A DNA stretch of 64,000 nucleotides from Bradyrhizobium diazoefficiens (GTDB lineage Bacteria > Pseudomonadota > Alphaproteobacteria > Rhizobiales > Xanthobacteraceae): contig NZ_CP067101.1 in assembly GCF_016616425.1 (NCBI RefSeq), positions 2,542,001 through 2,606,000 of the forward strand. Reading direction: 5' to 3'. Below, one piece after another: positions 17,169-25,607 of this stretch. The translations under genes and the position numbers were made by a program. Under the pieces are notes generated by a model. It was not told the origin of the DNA, did no database searches, and saw only the letters and a program-made list of their open reading frames with translations. Every line of letters starts with the position of its first letter. The stretch's first letter is position 1.

Positions 17169-18199
17169 CCAAGACGACGCTTGACGCTCATACGAAGACT
17201 CGAATCCCTCACCGCACGCCGAAGTCGACTTGGTCCGAGTTCGTGACTACGAAGCGCGCGTTCCTGTCCGCTGTTTTGCTTTGCTCGTCCGCTTTGGGTG
17301 GGTGCGCGACCTACATTCCGCCAGCCATTAGCTACGACGCCGAGGTTCCGCCGTTGCCGGCGCCTCCAGTGCCTCTCGACGACAAAGCGCAGCCACTCCA
17401 CGTTCCACCGCTCTGGAAACCGGCTCTCGGCGGCAAGTCGGGAGGGAAGGAAGAGCCCGAACCGATAAGCCGGGTTGAGACGGCAAACAGCGCGGCCCGC
17501 GTCGAGCCGCGCAAGCGGGGGTATTTCAACGCGGCGCAAATCTACGCCTACAGTCCCGGAGCGCTCTATCAGATTTACGCCGCGCCGGGGCAGATTACGG
17601 ATATCGCACTTGAGGAGGGAGAGCAGCTGACGGGATCAGGGCCGATCGCGGCGGGAGATACCGTACGCTGGGTCGTGGGCGATACCGAGAGCGGGAGCGG
17701 CGACACACGGCGCGTCCATATCCTGGTCAAGCCGACCCGAGCTTCGATCGAAACCAACCTGGTGGTCAATACCGACCGGCGCACCTACCTGATCGAGCTC
17801 CGCTCCCGGGAGCGGCCATACATGCCGTCTGTTGCCTGGTACTATCCGGAAGCAGCCCGCGAACGATCCCGTTCAGTCGTTCTGAAACCCGTTCTTCCGG
17901 ATCCGGCGCAGCGCGTCTCCCGCTATGCCATCGAAGGGGACAGTCCTTCCTGGCGGCCGATTGTCGCATATGACGATGGCCGCAAGGTCTATGTTGAATT
18001 TCCGCAGGGGATCGTACAGGGCGAGATGCCCCCGCTCTTTGTCATCGGCCCGGACGGCAAGACCGAACTCGTCAACTATCGCACCTACGGCAACGTGCTG
18101 ATCGTGGATCGGCTGTTTGCAGCCGCCGAACTCCGGCTCGGCGGTGAGCACCAGCAGAGAGTCAGAATTGTCAGAACCGACGGGAGGCCGTCGTCATGA
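17165..18199 (+). CDS. trbG: TrbG, outer-membrane core lipoprotein (VirB9-like)
   Basis: A 344-residue protein with a probable lipobox (SALGGC) near residue 45, a proline-rich linker and a VirB9/CagX domain recognisable from YAYSPGALYQIYAAPGQITD, VNTDRRTYLIELRS and the C-terminal GNVLIVDRLFAAAELRLG. VirB9-like proteins form the outer-membrane ring of the secretion channel with TrbI. The start lies some 40 residues before the lipobox, so an internal start is possible. It overlaps trbI by 4 nt. Confidence 0.92.
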   Translation: MTKTTLDAHTKTRIPHRTPKSTWSEFVTTKRAFLSAVLLCSSALGGCATYIPPAISYDAEVPPLPAPPVPLDDKAQPLHVPPLWKPALGGKSGGKEEPEPISRVETANSAARVEPRKRGYFNAAQIYAYSPGALYQIYAAPGQITDIALEEGEQLTGSGPIAAGDTVRWVVGDTESGSGDTRRVHILVKPTRASIETNLVVNTDRRTYLIELRSRERPYMPSVAWYYPEAARERSRSVVLKPVLPDPAQRVSRYAIEGDSPSWRPIVAYDDGRKVYVEFPQGIVQGEMPPLFVIGPDGKTELVNYRTYGNVLIVDRLFAAAELRLGGEHQQRVRIVRTDGRPSS

Positions 18200-19398
18200 A
18201 CACTCGGAATGAAAACGATCACGAGCAAGCAGCTACACAAGGGGAGCAATCCGAACGCTTCCGCTTGAGAGCGGAACTTCCGCGCGTGACACGGTTGTCG
18301 CGGAAGGTGCTGGCCGGCGGGAGCGCGGCTGCCCTGCTTGTCATCGGTGGAGCCGTGCTGTGGTCGCTGCAGAACAATCGCTCCCGTAATCAGGCGGCCG
18401 ACGAGCTCTATAGCACCGACCATCACAATGTTGCCGACGGAATTACGACGCTGCCGAAGGACTATGCTGGCGTTCCGCGCCAGCCAATCCCGCAGCTTGG
18501 TCCGCCGCTCCCCGGAGACCTCGGTCGACCGATCCTTGCCGCTCAAGGCCAGTTGCCGACGAGCGGCGCTGATGCGGACCAGCAGCGGCGGGATCAGGAG
18601 ACCGAAGCAGCTCGCACCAGTCATCTGTTCGCTTCGACAAACGGACGAGAAGTGCGTCCGTCCGCCGCTGCGGCTGTTGGGAGCGAGCGCGTCGTGCCGG
18701 CAAGCGCAACGAGCGCCGGCGACGATGGATCTGCGCAGAACGGTCAAGACCGGAAGCTTGCCTTCGTTAATGCTTCCGTGGACCGTCGCACGGTCAACCC
18801 TGACCGCATCACCAAGCCTGTTTCTCCGTACATCGTGCAGGCCGGGACAGTCATTCCGGGAGCCCTGATAACCGGAATCCGATCGGACCTTCCAGGCCAA
18901 ATCACCGCGCAGGTTACCGAAAATGTCTTTGACACGCCGACCGGCCGCTTTCTCCTCGTGCCTCAGGGAGCGCGTCTGATCGGCATCTACGATAGCCAGG
19001 TCACTTTCGGCCAGTCCCGCGTCCTGCTCGTCTGGACCCGGCTGATCATGCCGAACGGACGTTCTATCGTTCTCGAGCGGCAGCCTGGCGCTGACTCCTC
19101 CGGGTATGCAGGCCTCGAAGATCAGGTCGACAATCACTGGGGCGAGCTGTTCAAGGCTGCGGCACTATCGACGTTTCTGGCGGTCGGGACTGAACTGGGG
19201 GCCGGCTCGGATACCAACAGCAACGACAGCGCCATCATACAGGCATTGCGACACGGGGCCTCGGACTCACTGAACCAGACCGGACAGCAGGTGGTGCGGC
19301 GCAGTCTCAACATCCAGCCCACTCTGACCGTGCGACCTGGCTTCCCGGTTCGCGTTGTCGTCAATCGCGACCTCATTCTTGCGCCTTACGGAGGATAG
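18196..19398 (+). CDS. trbI: TrbI, core channel protein (VirB10-like)
   Basis: A 400-residue VirB10-type protein: cytoplasmic N-terminus, one membrane helix (AAALLVIGGAVLWSLQ) near residue 50, a proline/glutamine-rich periplasmic linker, then the conserved beta-barrel domain with AGTVIPGALITGIRSDLPGQ, GRFLLVPQGARLIGIYDS and PTLTVRPGFPVRVVVNRDL. It would span both membranes and link ATPases to the outer ring. It is the last core gene of the trb operon; DUF2274 follows after 3 nt. Confidence 0.93.
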   Translation: MNTRNENDHEQAATQGEQSERFRLRAELPRVTRLSRKVLAGGSAAALLVIGGAVLWSLQNNRSRNQAADELYSTDHHNVADGITTLPKDYAGVPRQPIPQLGPPLPGDLGRPILAAQGQLPTSGADADQQRRDQETEAARTSHLFASTNGREVRPSAAAAVGSERVVPASATSAGDDGSAQNGQDRKLAFVNASVDRRTVNPDRITKPVSPYIVQAGTVIPGALITGIRSDLPGQITAQVTENVFDTPTGRFLLVPQGARLIGIYDSQVTFGQSRVLLVWTRLIMPNGRSIVLERQPGADSSGYAGLEDQVDNHWGELFKAAALSTFLAVGTELGAGSDTNSNDSAIIQALRHGASDSLNQTGQQVVRRSLNIQPTLTVRPGFPVRVVVNRDLILAPYGG

Positions 19399-19401
19399 GA
19401 G

Positions 19402-19641
19402 ATGTCCAAGCTTAGAATAGGAGCGCTGCCTGACGACAAGCCGGTCAAGGTCACCACTGAGCTTCCAGCATCAGTGCATAGGGATCTCGTCGCCTATGCA
19501 GAAGCCGTGGCACGCGAAAACGGGCAGCGTATCGATCCGGCAAAGCTGATCGCGCCCATGCTGGCGCGCTTTATGGCCACGGACCGGGGGTTTGCTAAAC
19601 TCCGGCGAGCCGCTCATTCGGCAGAGGCAAGCGCAGGGTAG
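19402..19641 (+). CDS. DUF2274 protein, conserved trb-operon companion
   Basis: A 79-residue protein with a ribbon-helix-helix-like pattern (VKVTTELPASVHRDLVAYAEAV) and the typical C-terminus PMLARFMATDRGFAKLRR. DUF2274 genes regularly close trb operons of rhizobial and other proteobacterial integrative elements, and the form suggests DNA binding, but the role is unknown. An AGGAGATG start context at 19402 is good. The last 28 nt overlap the end of the convergent LysR gene. Confidence 0.85.
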   Translation: MSKLRIGALPDDKPVKVTTELPASVHRDLVAYAEAVARENGQRIDPAKLIAPMLARFMATDRGFAKLRRAAHSAEASAG

Positions 19642-20543
19642 CGTTCGGCCAAGAGCTTGAGAAAGCTTCCCAAGGCTGGGTTTTCGTTGTCGGGTCGCCA
19701 GTGGGCGGAAAAACTTATGCGGCTAGATCCCGTTCCATCTCGCAGCTCGCGGTAAACTAATCCCGCGAAACGCGCCCCGGTATCCGACTCCATGACCAGA
19801 CTGATCCCAAACCCCATGCTAACGAGGCTCTTTATGATGCCGCGGCTGACGTCGTGCCGTTCGATCTTGGGCCGGTCCTCGGAAGATACAAGCTTGGATA
19901 TCAGGAGGTCCTCAAGCTCTCGCCCCGGATCGTATTGGCTCAACAACACTCTCTCATTCCGAAGATCAGTCCAATAGACCACATCCCGTGTTGTTAACGG
20001 GTGCTCTTTTGGCAGGGAGACGAGGATCCGTTCGCTCCAAAGCGGCAAAACCTTGTTGCTCAATGAGGATACCTCGCCGGTACCTATAAGGACGTCAAGC
20101 ATTCCATTCCGGAGGGCCGCTGTCAGGCGGGAACGGGACCGCTCAACGGTTCTCAGCTCAATTTGTGGAAATCGCCTTTTGCACTCAAGCAGAGTCGCCC
20201 GCAAATTACCTGCCGACATGGAAGTCCAAAATCCGACTGAGAGACAGCCGCATTCAGACCGACTATCGGACTCGCTAGCGACCACAAGCGTATCGACTTG
20301 CTCGAGGACCATTCTAGCCGTTCGTAGGACATTGCGCCCAATAGCCGTTGGACGAACCCCGCTGCTCGAACGCTCAAACAGTACCGCACCAATCGAATGC
20401 TCAAGGTGTCTGATAGACCGGCTAAGCACCGAATGTCGAATGGAAAGCAACTCTGCTGCTTGTCGAAAGCTGCCGCAATCGGCAGCAGCAATTGCGAATC
20501 GCAGATCGTGCAAGTTAATCCGGTTCGCGTGGACGGAAGGCAT
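19614..20543 (-). CDS. LysR-family regulator beside the trb operon
   Basis: A 309-residue LysR protein from the ATG at 20543 (MPSVHANRINLHDLRFAIAAAD); the frame is open to a GTG at 20588. The winged helix at residues 10-65 (GSFRQAAELLSIRHSVLSRSIRHLE) is followed by a periplasmic-binding-like effector domain. LysR genes of this type commonly sit at the end of trb operons in integrative elements. It reads towards trb, overlapping the DUF2274 3' end, and lies 76 nt downstream of luxI in the same direction, so luxR-luxI-lysR could be one transcript. Confidence 0.88.
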   Translation of the reverse strand: MPSVHANRINLHDLRFAIAAADCGSFRQAAELLSIRHSVLSRSIRHLEHSIGAVLFERSSSGVRPTAIGRNVLRTARMVLEQVDTLVVASESDSRSECGCLSVGFWTSMSAGNLRATLLECKRRFPQIELRTVERSRSRLTAALRNGMLDVLIGTGEVSSLSNKVLPLWSERILVSLPKEHPLTTRDVVYWTDLRNERVLLSQYDPGRELEDLLISKLVSSEDRPKIERHDVSRGIIKSLVSMGFGISLVMESDTGARFAGLVYRELRDGTGSSRISFSAHWRPDNENPALGSFLKLLAERYPALASAE

Positions 20544-20619
20544 GGGGCTCGACGGATTATCGCTCACGAATAGCTCTCGAATGCGCACGTCTCTTGGATA
20601 ATACGTAGCCTTAACGGCC

Positions 20620-21249
20620 CTAGGCGACAGCCATCACAGGTTCCCAAAGGACAGGCGTTCGTAAATTTCCAGCAATGCGGACACGCGTTAGACTTTCTAT
20701 CGAAACTTCGAGATAGCCTGCGACCGCTTGGGTAGCTCCAAGCCTTCGTGGCTCTCCAATTCGTTTCAGGGGCCATCCCGCCCGACGCAAAATCCGCTCC
20801 ATCCTGGCATCGGTGACGGTTACGATGTCGGTGAGACGCCGTGATAGGCCAAACTCGATCATCCCCGCGAAGAGTTCGTATGTCGCACCGGCCAATCCAT
20901 GAATAGCATCGCGCGCACCGTTAGCGTTGTCGAGCGAAAACCGGCTGCTCTCCCAGACCGCGGGGCTGGCCCGGAACGAGTTTCCAGCCAACAAAATAGG
21001 AAAAGACTCGCGGAGCATGGTTGGACCGGTGGATGGAAGCAACCTTACGCAGCCCTGAACGCGGTTATCGTTCGCTCGCTGGATCAGGTAGACCGGATCG
21101 AGGGCATCAAACTCATCGATCTCCATCTCGCCGCTGACCTGAACATCCCACTGGAGACGTTCCTTGAAGACTCGATATCTCAGCCGGTGCATCTCGGCGA
21201 TCTCTTCAGCGAAAGTACCGTAGTGGTCAGGCGTAATGAGGTGCATCAT
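20620..21249 (-). CDS. Acyl-homoserine-lactone synthase (LuxI family)
   Basis: A 209-residue LuxI-family enzyme that would make an N-acyl-homoserine lactone from S-adenosylmethionine and an acyl donor. The conserved residues are present: Arg in RLRYRVFKER, Phe and Trp in the same stretch, EIDEFDALD, the Arg of GCVRLLPSTGP, and WESSRF. A strong AGGAGG precedes the tandem ATG codons at 21249 and 21246. It follows a LuxR gene in the same direction, giving a self-contained quorum-sensing pair next to the trb operon, as in TraI/TraR control of Ti plasmid transfer. The acyl chain cannot be predicted safely. Confidence 0.9.
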   Translation of the reverse strand: MMHLITPDHYGTFAEEIAEMHRLRYRVFKERLQWDVQVSGEMEIDEFDALDPVYLIQRANDNRVQGCVRLLPSTGPTMLRESFPILLAGNSFRASPAVWESSRFSLDNANGARDAIHGLAGATYELFAGMIEFGLSRRLTDIVTVTDARMERILRRAGWPLKRIGEPRRLGATQAVAGYLEVSIESLTRVRIAGNLRTPVLWEPVMAVA

Positions 21250-21310
21250 GATTGCCTCCTGGGCAGGAAAGATCGTGCCGCATTGAAGGCGAATTGTCGT
21301 AATGATGCAG

Positions 21311-21328
21311 CCTCCACAGTTGCGGAGG
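21311..21328. promoter_or_regulatory. Candidate lux-type box upstream of luxI
   Basis: CCTCC and GGAGG form an 18-bp imperfect palindrome (CCTCCACAGTTGCGGAGG) that ends 62 nt upstream of the luxI start, in the 101-bp gap between luxR and luxI. Position and length suit a LuxR-family operator, but the arms are only 5 bp and do not match a known lux or tra box. Confidence 0.3.
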
Positions 21329-21350
21329 GCTCACCAGGCTCTCTTGATCG

Positions 21351-22073
21351 CTATATATCTGGTTTCGATGCGGTCAGACGGGCTACTGCCTGGATATTCG
21401 ATCGGACCCCGAGTTTTGCCTTGGCGTTGTCGAGGTGGAAGGCGACCGTGTGACGCGAGATACCGAGAATGCGACCTGTTTCCCAGGCCGATTTACCCTG
21501 TGCGGCCCACTTGAGACATTCGATCTCTCGTGGTGATAATCTGCTGCCATTAATCAGCTCGTCTGTTACCAACTTGCGGCGGGCGTGCGCGTGGAAATAC
21601 ATGGCCATGAGCTGAAGTATCTGCTCATGCAAGTATATTGAACGCTTAAAACGAGGTCGCTGGTCATCCGCTGCAAAGGTTACGGCAGCGACAGCGCCCC
21701 TGCTGTCGTGAACTGGAATGGTGAATCCGTGGCGGATGCCAAATCTGGCTGCTTCTTCGAATAGCTCACTTTCCAATTCGGAGTGCGTTGCCGGTCCAAT
21801 TCCGAGTCCCCACTCGAATGGTTGAGGATCGCGAAGCGCTCGTACGACCACGGGATCGAACCGCTCATAATGATGCCGCAAATAATGGGCTGTCCAGCGT
21901 GAAGGGTAAGTAGAAATGAGCAGCGGTTCGGCCTTGGGATCATGCGGTAGGGAAAGATAGGCAAAGCAGCATAAATCGAGGGCAGCGGCAATCTCAGCCA
22001 TGCTTTGTCTGAGAGACTCTGAGTCTCTACTTTCGGTCAGGCCATCAACAAACGTTTGAAAGAGGCGTCGCAT
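21351..22073 (-). CDS. LuxR-family quorum-sensing regulator
   Basis: A 240-residue LuxR protein with an N-terminal autoinducer-binding domain and a C-terminal GerE helix-turn-helix (LSPREIECLKWAAQGKSAWETGRILGISR is the recognition region, residues about 180-225). Autoinducer-pocket residues are visible: the Trp of SRWTAHYLRHHYERFDPV, its Tyr, the Asp-Pro pair and the later Trp of FEWG. I start at 22073 (MRRLFQTF) for family length; the frame is open to 22187. It is the upstream partner of luxI. A role in controlling trb expression is inferred from proximity. Confidence 0.88.
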   Translation of the reverse strand: MRRLFQTFVDGLTESRDSESLRQSMAEIAAALDLCCFAYLSLPHDPKAEPLLISTYPSRWTAHYLRHHYERFDPVVVRALRDPQPFEWGLGIGPATHSELESELFEEAARFGIRHGFTIPVHDSRGAVAAVTFAADDQRPRFKRSIYLHEQILQLMAMYFHAHARRKLVTDELINGSRLSPREIECLKWAAQGKSAWETGRILGISRHTVAFHLDNAKAKLGVRSNIQAVARLTASKPDI

Positions 22074-22228
22074 CCTGGATTTCCATCCGGTCCACTGGAC
22101 CTCCGGCACGATTTGTCTGACGTGCCGCTTCAATTTCACTTCGTGATGGCCCCTCACAGCTACATTGCTAAGTGTGAATAGGCACAATATCGACTAAACC
22201 GTAATGCTGGGTGATACCCCTAAAGACA

Positions 22229-23449
22229 TTACGTACAATACAATCCCTTCATAAGCGGATCGACATAGAGACGCGCAACGTTCTCAGAGTTTGCCTGCGG
22301 ACACCAACGCCGTAACTCAGCTGCGCCATTGATCATTGGATTGATCAGTTGACCACCGAGCTGCGGATCAACCGGCCGTATCGATCCGTCAATGATCCCA
22401 TCTGCAATAATGCTAGCGAACCGATCCGATAGGCGGTTCATCCGCGTGATCATCTCTCGTCGGTTTGCTCCGGGTAGTGCGGCCAACGCGGTAGCTCGCA
22501 ACAATGGTCCCCGCGATGAAAGTTGGTACTCGACCAGAGCGGTGCAGATAGCACGTAACCGGTCAAGCCCCGAAAACGGCAATTCTCGCCCCGCGTTCTG
22601 TGCGTGCCGGATCACAGAAAGGGTGCGCTCGAAGCAATCCAGGACGAGTTCGTCCTTATTTTGGTTGTGGTGATAGAACGAACCCTTCGATACATTTAGA
22701 TACGCTGAGATTTTCTCAACAGAGGCGCCGTGATAGCCGTGCTCATTGATCAACTTGGTTGCAGCGTGAAGGAAAGATTCACGCGGATCCGTCTCGGATG
22801 TTGGGATTGTGATGGCTGCATTGCTGGGCTGCCAATTCCTGGCTGCAAAGCCATGAAGCAGCAGGTCGGCGAATCTCTTTGCATTGAAAGGGTGATCTTC
22901 AACCTCTTGCCGTAGAACCCATACTGGCAGCCAAAGCAAGCTTCCCAACACAAAGTGCGTTCGCGCGTTCTGGTCAATCCGTGATAGCTCCGAGAACAGA
23001 TCCCTAGGAAAAAGCGAGGATCTGAGCTGCTTGAACATGTCCGTGTAAGCTGCGAATATCGGTTGTGAGACTCGCTCGCTCAATGTTCTGATCTCATCGA
23101 ACATAATTGGGCGCTGTCGGTTCTGGAGCATGACATCACTCCATAACGAAAAATGCGCAGCTATTAGGGTGCTGAGCCGGCGCTCATTGTCGGTCAGTTC
23201 ATCTGGAACGTGGTTGATCTTGGCGTAGGTCGCAACAGCGTCGAAAAAACACGCCGCCGCGAGAGTTTCTTTTTTTTTGTAATAGTAAGTGACGCTTGCG
23301 GTCGTTAGGCCAACGGCTGCTGCAATTTCGGCCAGATTCGCACCGCGCACGCCCCTCTCATTGAAGGCAAGCGTGGCGGCGGCCAATATGGCTTTCTGTT
23401 TTTCGTCGTATCGCAACGTCTGCGGTGTCGCCCGGCTACTCTCTTGCAT
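22229..23449 (-). CDS. Transcriptional regulator with two TetR DNA-binding domains
   Basis: A 406-residue protein with two separate TetR helix-turn-helix units. The first is near residues 15-65 (AAATLAFNERGVRGANLAE then VGLTTASVTYYYKKKETLAA), the second near 220-270 (HAATKLINEHGYHGASVEK then LNVSKGSFYHHNQNKDELV). A single TetR protein is about 200 residues, so this is a tandem fusion that could bind as a pseudo-dimer. The start at 23449 (MQESSRATPQ) has a GAGG box. It diverges from the ABC importer and beta-oxidation operon at 23852, which it probably controls. A run of nine A residues in the first domain (YYYKKKET) is prone to slippage. Confidence 0.85.
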   Translation of the reverse strand: MQESSRATPQTLRYDEKQKAILAAATLAFNERGVRGANLAEIAAAVGLTTASVTYYYKKKETLAAACFFDAVATYAKINHVPDELTDNERRLSTLIAAHFSLWSDVMLQNRQRPIMFDEIRTLSERVSQPIFAAYTDMFKQLRSSLFPRDLFSELSRIDQNARTHFVLGSLLWLPVWVLRQEVEDHPFNAKRFADLLLHGFAARNWQPSNAAITIPTSETDPRESFLHAATKLINEHGYHGASVEKISAYLNVSKGSFYHHNQNKDELVLDCFERTLSVIRHAQNAGRELPFSGLDRLRAICTALVEYQLSSRGPLLRATALAALPGANRREMITRMNRLSDRFASIIADGIIDGSIRPVDPQLGGQLINPMINGAAELRRWCPQANSENVARLYVDPLMKGLYCT

Positions 23450-23851
23450 GAACGCTTTTTCCTCATCGCGGTTTGTCTGACGCCTTAGTCCGAATCGCTG
23501 CACTCGACTTCCATCGAAAACTGCACGAATGGGTCGGCGACCTACCATGCGGTAGTTAGTCAGCTGGCACCTTTACGATAAAGACCAAGGCGCAGCACCC
23601 GGCCTCTCGGACATAAGTTACAAGAAAGGCGTTTGACCGGAAAGGGAATTCGAAAATGAGGTATGGAACAAATTTCCAGACAAGATGCCCGTTGATGAGG
23701 GTCAAAAGGAAAAATATCCAGCGGGAAAAGTAGGGCAGACGAGACTTGGTCAGGCCAACAGTTCCGGCCAAATTAGTTCTTGCCTGAAATTCGAATTGTC
23801 GGTATGTCGGGATCGAAGGAAATAAAGAAGACCGCAATTCGGGAGGACTTA
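23450..23851. promoter_or_regulatory. Divergent promoter region of the double-TetR gene and importer operon
   Basis: About 400 bp that look less GC-rich than their surroundings. A short inverted repeat, CTACC and GGTAG with a 4-bp spacer, lies at 23542-23555 and is a candidate operator for the double-TetR protein. GGGAGG at 23841-23846 is the ribosome site of the binding-protein gene. No gene is seen here. Confidence 0.4.
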
Positions 23852-25531
23852 ATGAGTGAGCGTGCAGCGACCGAGCCCGCATCCACCCACGTGGATGCGT
23901 TAACAGGCGGCTTTTCGTTAAGCCGGCGTTCGTTTTTGGAGGGCGCCGCCGCGATGATCGGCGTGCTTAGTTTTGCCGAAATGGCCTGGGCCGCCGACGA
24001 AAGCTTGGTCCGTCAGCCGTGGGCGGAGTGGGACTACGGCAAGAACAAGCCAGTCCGAGGCGGAGTCCTCCGGGTGGCGAGTACGCAATACATCGGCAAA
24101 ATGAATCCGAACCATTGGCCGGTGCTCGACTGGCTTGCAATGAACTATTTTCAGGAAAAGCTGGTCATCAACGATGGCTCCTATAAGCCAACCACACCTT
24201 GGTTGCTGGAGGATATGCAGCAGGAGAGCGACGTTAGCCTTGTTACTAAGCTGCGTCCGGGCATCACCTTTCACGATGGCACCGCGCTTACCGCGAGGGC
24301 AATCAAGCTGCAAATCGATTGGATTCGTGATCCGAAGAACACCGCCTGGACAGCGGCTTGGTTGGGGCCGTTGGAGTCGGTCGAAGTAATTGACGACCTT
24401 ACCTTGCGCTGGAATTCAAAGCAGCCGTGGGCTGGTCTTCCAGGCGTCCTCGCCAGCGCACCGGGCTATATGATGTCGCAAGAAGCGTTGGCGGCGGATC
24501 CAGCGAAGTACGAGGCCTCGGCACCGAAAGGCACGGGTGCCTATATTGTCGAGGAGGCGAATCCGGGCAATTTCTTGAAGCTAAGGCGCAACCCAAACTG
24601 GTGGTTTGCCAAGGCATCGGGCAATCCCGACATGCCATATTTCGACGGCGTGCTTGTGACGGTAATTCCTGACCCGGCTGTGCGGCTGGCCAATTTGCGC
24701 GCCAACAAGCTCGATGTGTTGGCACTCGATAAATCGCAGTACGCGATCGTCAAGAATGATCCGGCGCTAAAGGTCTTCCGACAGCCTCAGAATCATGTGG
24801 TTGGCATCCGGTTCAACACCCAAAAAGGTGTCCTGCAGGATATTCGGCTTCGCCAGGCGGTCAATCACGCCATCGATCGCAAGGCCCTGATAGCCGGCAC
24901 CCAGTTCGGCTTGGGGCGTATCGCAAGCGCCATGTATCCAGATGATCACTGGGCACATAATCCGGCCTTGAAGCCGGCGGTTTACGATCCTGACCGGGCG
25001 AAGAAACTGCTTGCTGAGGCAGGCTATGCGAGTGGTCTGACACTCAAGGGCTATTGGAGTAACACAACGGAAGGCCAAGCGATTGCGGAGGCGATCAAGA
25101 GTATGCTCGCCAAAGTCGGTATCACCTGGCAAGTCGAATTGCTCGCGCCGGTCGCCTCGGCTGCACGGTTGAAGGAAGCCGACTACGACATGGCGCAAGG
25201 CGGCTACACGTTCATCCTCGACCCTGACCTGCTCGCAACCGCACTCTACCATCCAGCCGGCGGCTTCAATTGCGGTCGCAGCCATAACGCCAAGGCAATC
25301 GAATTGATCGAGGCGGGTCGGCGCGAAACCGATATTGGCAAGCGGCAGAAGGTTTACTGGGAGATCGAGAAAGTTCTGACTGATGCATGCGAGGACGCGT
25401 GGTTGTGGTGGGAAGAGGGGGCGACCGCAATGCGCAACAACTTAATGGGTTGGGATAACGAGATGTGGAAGAAGTACAAAGAGACTTACACGTGGTCTCA
25501 TCCGCTCTGGTTCAAGGACGGCAAGCAATAG
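23852..25531 (+). CDS. ABC importer substrate-binding protein (SBP_bac_5 family), Tat-exported
   Basis: A 559-residue family-5 solute-binding protein (peptide, nickel and opine type). The N-terminus has a twin-arginine motif SRRSFLE at about residue 30, followed by a hydrophobic stretch and AMAWAAD, so it is probably exported folded by Tat. The domain carries GGVLRVAS, LRPGITFHDGT and FNTQKGVLQDIRLRQAVNHAIDR. Start chosen at 23852 with GGGAGG 5 nt upstream. It heads the operon that includes two permeases, two ATPases and CoA-ester enzymes, so its ligand may be the acid or amide degraded by them rather than a peptide; that is inference. Confidence 0.9.
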   Translation: MSERAATEPASTHVDALTGGFSLSRRSFLEGAAAMIGVLSFAEMAWAADESLVRQPWAEWDYGKNKPVRGGVLRVASTQYIGKMNPNHWPVLDWLAMNYFQEKLVINDGSYKPTTPWLLEDMQQESDVSLVTKLRPGITFHDGTALTARAIKLQIDWIRDPKNTAWTAAWLGPLESVEVIDDLTLRWNSKQPWAGLPGVLASAPGYMMSQEALAADPAKYEASAPKGTGAYIVEEANPGNFLKLRRNPNWWFAKASGNPDMPYFDGVLVTVIPDPAVRLANLRANKLDVLALDKSQYAIVKNDPALKVFRQPQNHVVGIRFNTQKGVLQDIRLRQAVNHAIDRKALIAGTQFGLGRIASAMYPDDHWAHNPALKPAVYDPDRAKKLLAEAGYASGLTLKGYWSNTTEGQAIAEAIKSMLAKVGITWQVELLAPVASAARLKEADYDMAQGGYTFILDPDLLATALYHPAGGFNCGRSHNAKAIELIEAGRRETDIGKRQKVYWEIEKVLTDACEDAWLWWEEGATAMRNNLMGWDNEMWKKYKETYTWSHPLWFKDGKQ

Positions 25532-25607
25532 CGGGTCTCTTTGGTTGTCTGCGCAACTCGCCGGCCGCACCTCGCTCCGTGCTCAACACATGACAAGCTG
25601 ATCGCAA

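Noticed and set aside
20620..22073. Naming the LuxI and LuxR genes traI and traR.
   Set aside because: They lie beside trb, but there is no traG or relaxase and no recognisable tra box, so transfer-specific names are not justified.
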